Part shown: piece by piece, positions 4,914 to 7,983 of the stretch
Layout: every line of letters starts with the position of its first letter
Numbering within the stretch: the first letter of the stretch is position 1
Origin: Candidatus Peregrinibacteria bacterium
GTDB taxonomy: Bacteria > Patescibacteriota > Gracilibacteria > UBA1369 > LOWO2-01-FULL-3
Assembly (NCBI GenBank): GCA_018664365.1
Contig: JABJOK010000017.1
Coordinates: forward strand, 1 to 7,983
Reading direction: 5' to 3'
Length of the DNA stretch: 7,983 bases
The notes under the pieces: generated by a model
Told to the model about the DNA's origin: nothing
Databases searched by the model: none
Seen by the model: only the letters and a program-made list of their open reading frames with translations
Translations under genes and position numbers: made by a program

Positions 4914-5888
4914 ATGTTGAGAGAGGATTTTGGCGGTGACTGTAAAGGCTGCGCACCTTGGTGCAATGAAGAATGTCGAGAAATGGGTCCTTACCCTGAT
5001 AGATTTTCTTTGGTTGGAGGGGCTGTTGTAGGAAATCAGCCTCCGCGTTTGCTTTACGCCCCTTTTAGTGGGGACGAACTCCTGGCTGATTCTGATCGAA
5101 TTATTGTCGAGGATGATTATGCTCGACAAAACTTGGCTTCTGAAGAGAAGCTTTTAACGCAATGCGGTAATTGGAACTTGGTATTTAAAGCTAGGCCATA
5201 TGGGGTGAAGGATTTTATGGTAATTATTGATTTAACGGGAGGCTCTCCAGTGGTGGGAATTGAAGATCTTGCGAATCAGGACTTGATTGACCTGCTTGCT
5301 TTAATTGAATGTTTGCGAGGAAATCTCAAGGAGCAATATCCTGAATCTGAATTTGTTTTTGGATTAAACAAGGGGAAGAACCAGAGCCTGAAGAGAATTC
5401 ACTTGCATGTTACGGATGTTAGCGAGGCTATTGAACCTGCGGAAGAGAGTGTTCGTGCTCATGTTCGTGCGAGGGTATCTTCTATGAGAAGGCCATATAA
5501 AGCGACTAGGGAGATAGTTGGTTTGGTTAAGAGAATTGTCCCTGAGGCTTATTTGGACAATTCAACAATAAGAATTCCGCTTTTTGTTGATGATGATAGA
5601 GATGTTGAGATGTTGAAAACTCTAGGGACTAGATTTTCAGAAGTTTTGGCTTATTTAGACGAAGAGAGTGGGAATGGTGAACAGTGGTGCTATTCTATGC
5701 TTTTCGATGAAGATGATGAGGGAGAATTCGTTAGAGTTGCGTTTTTTGATAGACCCGTGGGTACGACTGATATTGCTGGGGTTGGAGTGGATTGGTACAA
5801 CGGTGCTCCTACACAGGATTTTTTAGATGAACGACAAAGGTTTAAGGGTGTTGTTCAGATGGCCGTAACGGAGCTTGATGAAGAATAG
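4914..5888 (+). CDS. HIT/GalT-superfamily-like protein with N-terminal Cys cluster
   Basis: The protein has 324 residues from the ATG at 4914. A longer frame from a TTG at 4857 is rejected because the promoter at 4875-4904 lies inside it. Four cysteines in C-x2-C-x3-C-x3-C spacing (10, 13, 17, 21) could bind zinc or an Fe-S cluster. Residues about 60-168 follow the HIT pattern: IIVEDDYARQNL, FKARPYGVKDFMVIIDL, GIEDLANQDLIDLLALI and FGLNKGKN, then RIHLHVTD (161-168). HIT hydrolases and transferases have H-x-H-x-H; here the first position is Arg161, while the presumed nucleophile His163 and then His165 remain. The C-terminal 150 residues, very acidic around 263-271, are unrecognised and might be a second degenerate HIT half as in GalT. 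Nucleotide binding or hydrolysis is an inference. tRNA-Thr follows 50 bp after the stop. Confidence 0.82.
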   Translation: MLREDFGGDCKGCAPWCNEECREMGPYPDRFSLVGGAVVGNQPPRLLYAPFSGDELLADSDRIIVEDDYARQNLASEEKLLTQCGNWNLVFKARPYGVKDFMVIIDLTGGSPVVGIEDLANQDLIDLLALIECLRGNLKEQYPESEFVFGLNKGKNQSLKRIHLHVTDVSEAIEPAEESVRAHVRARVSSMRRPYKATREIVGLVKRIVPEAYLDNSTIRIPLFVDDDRDVEMLKTLGTRFSEVLAYLDEESGNGEQWCYSMLFDEDDEGEFVRVAFFDRPVGTTDIAGVGVDWYNGAPTQDFLDERQRFKGVVQMAVTELDEE

Positions 5889-5890
5889 GC

Positions 5891-5919
5891 TTGAGACTTT
5901 GACCAAGTGTATTTATTAT
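5891..5919 (+). promoter_or_regulatory. tRNA-Thr promoter
   Basis: TTGAGA (5891-5896, 5/6) and TATTAT (5914-5919, 5/6) are 17 bp apart, the ideal spacing. Initiation near 5926 leaves about 12 nt before the tRNA. The -35 starts 2 nt after the stop codon of the HIT-like gene. Confidence 0.68.
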
Positions 5920-5938
5920 TGCGTGCGTTAAAGGATAA

Positions 5939-6014
5939 GCTGCGATAGCTCAGTCGGTAGAGCACGTCCATGGTAAGGACGGGGTCCCGGGTTCAAATCC
6001 CGGTCGCAGCTCCA
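5939..6014 (+). tRNA. tRNA-Thr(GGT)
   Basis: This is a complete 76-nt tRNA. The acceptor GCTGCGA pairs with TCGCAGC, the D-arm is GCTCAGTCGGTAGAGC, the anticodon stem is CGTCC/GGACG with loop ATGGTAA and anticodon GGT, and the T-arm is CCGGGTTCAAATCCCGG. CCA is encoded at 6012-6014. The discriminator base is T, where many bacterial threonine tRNAs have A. The 3' end lies 2 bp from the convergent DUF4105 gene stop, with no separate terminator hairpin; TTTT directly follows CCA. Confidence 0.97.
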
Positions 6015-6016
6015 TT

Positions 6017-6841
6017 TTATCTGCCTGAACGAATCTTTATTGAAAAGTCTGGGGCGTCTGCGTGCTGTTCTGCAAGTTCGTTGATTTGGTATTTCTCACG
6101 GGCTTGTTCAAGCGAAAGGTCGGTGTCGATGAGTCCATTTTCTAGAGCAATTTCATCACTGAATCCAGGCAGAAGGATTTTGTAGCTAAAGCCGATCGGG
6201 TTGTCTGTGATTTTATTTACGTGGTCTACGATGTTTGTTGTGCAGGTGCTGGTGATAGTGTTGTAGAATTCTGGATTGTCTTTGAGTTCGTTGGCTCGAA
6301 TGATCATATCTAGGAAGAGTTTTTGGATTTTTTCTTTGGAGGCCTTGATAGGGTAGAGGTAGGTGTCGTCTTTTCTGAAATTTGTCCGTAGTTTTATTAC
6401 GTCTTTTTCATCTGCGATTACATACATTAATTCGTATTCGCGGACGAGCCCTTGCCATGGTGAAAAACTCTCTCCTTTTTCTTTTCTAATTTCTACAGAG
6501 ATGGCGATGTATTCATCATCTTCAAATCCGAAGGTTAAGAGTGTGTGGGCAGGTCCCCGCCAATCTTCAAATGGTTCGACTAGGTAGTCTACTGATTTAA
6601 TCTTATCTAGATCAAAGGTTTTGTCGTAGTAGTCGATGTCATAATCTGTTTCAGATCGATAATTGAAGTTTCTAATTTGATATACAGTTATTTCTGAACT
6701 GTTTATTTCAGCATACGGAAGCCTTTGTTGATCAAGGGCCCAATCTCGGTGATTAGAAGGAGATTTAAGCAGGAGATAGACTGAAGGTAGGAGAATTATG
6801 GCGATTAGTACTCCTATAATTGTTTTTTTCTTTTTCGACAT
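6017..6841 (-). CDS. Membrane-anchored DUF4105 protein (Lnb N-terminal domain-like)
   Basis: The protein has 274 residues. KKKK and a single helix (about 7-25) anchor it, with the remainder outside. The soluble part fits DUF4105: HRDWALDQQRLPYAEINSS (31-49), IRNFNYRS (56-63), WRGPAHTLLTFGF (94-106), SVEIRKE (115-121) and TSTCTTNIVDHVN (197-209). Cys200 and His99 are the conserved pair expected at the active site. In Bacteroides, DUF4105 proteins called Lnb N-acylate lipoproteins. This copy lacks the large C-terminal membrane part of Lnb and has only its N-terminal periplasmic domain, so acyl transfer is a hypothesis; a cysteine hydrolase is an alternative. It lies 46 bp downstream of a lipoprotein gene on the same strand. 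An extended -10 (TGATAGAAT) 6 nt before the ATG suggests an additional leaderless transcript. Confidence 0.87.
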   Translation of the reverse strand: MSKKKKTIIGVLIAIILLPSVYLLLKSPSNHRDWALDQQRLPYAEINSSEITVYQIRNFNYRSETDYDIDYYDKTFDLDKIKSVDYLVEPFEDWRGPAHTLLTFGFEDDEYIAISVEIRKEKGESFSPWQGLVREYELMYVIADEKDVIKLRTNFRKDDTYLYPIKASKEKIQKLFLDMIIRANELKDNPEFYNTITSTCTTNIVDHVNKITDNPIGFSYKILLPGFSDEIALENGLIDTDLSLEQAREKYQINELAEQHADAPDFSIKIRSGR

Positions 6842-6877
6842 GGCCTCATTCTATCAAAGTTGAAAAAATGAGGCCAT
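6840..6877. repeat. 11-bp perfect inverted repeat spanning the DUF4105 start codon
   Basis: ATGGCCTCATT (6840-6850) and AATGAGGCCAT (6867-6877) are exact reverse complements with a 16-nt loop. In a transcript reading through from the lipoprotein gene, the stem would include the first bases of the DUF4105 start codon and the bases just before it. No T-run follows on the minus strand, so it is a poor intrinsic terminator. Confidence 0.85.
6848..6856 (-). promoter_or_regulatory. Putative extended -10 promoter of the DUF4105 gene
   Basis: On the minus strand the sequence is TGATAGAAT, an extended -10 with TGn and a 5/6 hexamer. Six nt separate it from the ATG at 6841, the same spacing as at the VIT1/CCC1 gene. 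No clear -35 is present, which an extended -10 can tolerate. Confidence 0.47.
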
Positions 6878-6887
6878 TGATGAGAGT

Positions 6888-7739
6888 CTACTCAGTGTGT
6901 TGTTTTTGTTTGTATGCTTCTTCTCCAAGGTCCAAGTTCATCTCTGCCCAGATTTTTACTTCTGGTTGTTTTTCTAGAGCTGGATCAGTGAGGATTGAAA
7001 TTGTTTTGAAGAATTTGCCTTCTGGCTCTTCATGAAGATTTGGGTCGAAGTGTACGGTTAGAATTCCAGTGTCTCCTTTTTTGAAGTTTTTTTGTGAAAT
7101 TTCTGCCTCGGTGCATGCGCAGCTTGTTGGAGTTGCGGTTACGGTTATTGGATCTTTACCAAGATAGGCAAACTCGAAATCATATGAGTTAATTCCACTG
7201 CTTTGCTTTACAACTCCGAAGTCGTGCTCCATTTCTTCAAAGCTAAATGGAGAATCCTTGTATTTTTCCAAATATTCTTCTTCGGCTAGGACGTTTGCAG
7301 TTACGCTTATCTCAATTGTTTTATCTCCACTGCTGAATAGGGAAACTCTGCGATCGACTGGTCCTGTTGCTTTTGGACCATGCGCAATTGGATCAAATAT
7401 TATTTCAACTTCAAATTCTTCACCAGGTTGGATAGTGGTGTTCCAGTCAGCGTTTTTGTGCATACCGAAAGTTGGAGAAATTTCTCCATTTGGAAGTTCA
7501 ATGTACGCGGTGGTACACATACAGGACGTTTGTGCACCTTGAAGGATGAGCGGTTCTTCGCTGTCATTTCTAAAGTGAAATCCTTTTTCAACATCTCCTC
7601 CTTTTATGTTTATGTCTTCCCAGGAATAGGTGAGATTGTCTAATGGAAGGATTGTTCCACTGACTTCTAAAGGCGTAGCGCTTGTGCATCCAGCAAAAAT
7701 TGCGGTACTTATTGCGAAAAGAAATATTAATTTCTTCAT
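6888..7739 (-). CDS. Lipoprotein with two DUF1573 domains
   Basis: The protein has 283 residues. It starts with MKK, a hydrophobic signal (4-16) and FAGC with Cys18, a type II signal peptide. The -3 residue is Phe, not the usual Leu, but an acidic or charged cytosolic remainder would make no sense for this composition. Two immunoglobulin-like repeats follow: about 38-148 with TSCMCT (71-76), and about 168-268 with HDFGVV (172-177) and TSCACT (205-210). Each has the DUF1573 features of an 'F.F.N.....I' strand, a TSC-x-C turn, G(D/E)-x-hydrophobic and FDP. The paired CxC motifs suggest disulfide or metal binding. DUF1573 proteins are surface or periplasmic and of unknown function. It is probably co-transcribed with the DUF4105 gene 46 bp downstream. 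No Shine-Dalgarno is seen before ATG 7739. Confidence 0.92.
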   Translation of the reverse strand: MKKLIFLFAISTAIFAGCTSATPLEVSGTILPLDNLTYSWEDINIKGGDVEKGFHFRNDSEEPLILQGAQTSCMCTTAYIELPNGEISPTFGMHKNADWNTTIQPGEEFEVEIIFDPIAHGPKATGPVDRRVSLFSSGDKTIEISVTANVLAEEEYLEKYKDSPFSFEEMEHDFGVVKQSSGINSYDFEFAYLGKDPITVTATPTSCACTEAEISQKNFKKGDTGILTVHFDPNLHEEPEGKFFKTISILTDPALEKQPEVKIWAEMNLDLGEEAYKQKQHTE

Positions 7740-7778
7740 GATTATTTAGTTAGGAATAAAAATTTTGAGAGGAGATGT

Positions 7779-7955
7779 TCATTCCAACTGAAAGATCCCC
7801 TTATTGAAAACTTTAAGTAGATTTCGGTTTGGATAAGAGGGGTGTTCGAGTTTTTTTATTAAAATTATTCCAAAGATCAGTGCGATTAGTGGAATTAATG
7901 AAGGGGTAAGTATTATTAAGTTGAAAATGATCGCCTCAAGTGAAAGGTGATGCAT
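7779..7955 (-). CDS. Possible small membrane protein, or 3' end of a longer gene
   Basis: The minus strand from ATG 7955 to TGA 7779-7781 encodes 58 residues: MHHLSLEAIIF, one or two hydrophobic stretches (about 9-33, ending FGIILIKK), then a basic tail NRNLLKVFNKGIFQLE. The frame also stays open upstream to the window edge (HDCCDISYN before the Met), so the gene could begin outside the window. The stop lies 39 bp before the DUF1573 start on the same strand, as in an operon. I do not recognise it. The hydrophobic helix followed by positive charges favours a real protein over chance, but AT-rich DNA can mimic this. Confidence 0.45.
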   Translation of the reverse strand: MHHLSLEAIIFNLIILTPSLIPLIALIFGIILIKKLEHPSYPNRNLLKVFNKGIFQLE

Positions 7956-7983
7956 GTTATATGAAATATCGCAGCAATCGTGA

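Noticed and set aside
1..7983. CRISPR array, toxin-antitoxin pair, phage or transposase genes
   Set aside because: No regularly spaced repeats, no recognisable toxin or antitoxin, and no phage or transposase motifs were seen on either strand.

Overview
The window looks like ordinary chromosome from a small-genome bacterium, most likely a Patescibacterium (Candidate Phyla Radiation). This is an inference. It rests on moderately low GC, tight packing, almost no recognisable Shine-Dalgarno sequences, -10 boxes lying 6-9 nt before several start codons (leaderless-type genes), tRNA genes that encode their CCA end, and a broken copy of a tRNA-Ser 3' end beside the intact gene. No phage, insertion sequence, CRISPR array or defence system is visible. 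UGA acts as a normal stop (for example at 3629-3631).

Layout. 1-127 (-) is the 5' end of smpB, cut by the window edge. Divergent from it, 173-1144 (+) encodes a multi-pass membrane protein that ends in a good terminator. 1185-1372 is a non-coding stretch with the tRNA-Ser 3'-end copy, small palindromes and a terminator. 1374-1463 (-) is tRNA-Ser(GGA), just downstream of a 497-aa membrane-anchored spermidine-synthase-like protein (1477-2970, -). Divergent from that is an M50 (site-2-protease type) metalloprotease (2996-3631, +). Then follows a structured RNA at about 3738-3892 with its own promoter and terminator, which I read as a 6S RNA. Its terminator overlaps the 3' end of a two-gene minus-strand unit: a VIT1/CCC1-type metal transporter (4115-4834) and a 69-aa two-helix membrane protein (3906-4115), joined by a TAATG overlap. 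Divergent from the transporter is a 324-aa HIT-like protein with an N-terminal cysteine cluster (4914-5888, +), followed by tRNA-Thr(GGT) (5939-6014, +). The right end is a minus-strand cell-envelope group: a possible small membrane ORF (7779-7955), a two-domain DUF1573 lipoprotein (6888-7739) and a membrane-anchored DUF4105/Lnb-like protein (6017-6841).

How the parts relate. Most genes act at the membrane or in translation. SmpB works with tmRNA in ribosome rescue, and the two tRNAs and the putative 6S RNA are housekeeping RNAs. The most suggestive pairing is the lipoprotein next to an Lnb-like protein, because Lnb-family proteins N-acylate lipoproteins in Bacteroides. The most general signal is the repeated leaderless promoter geometry, which also fixes several start codons.
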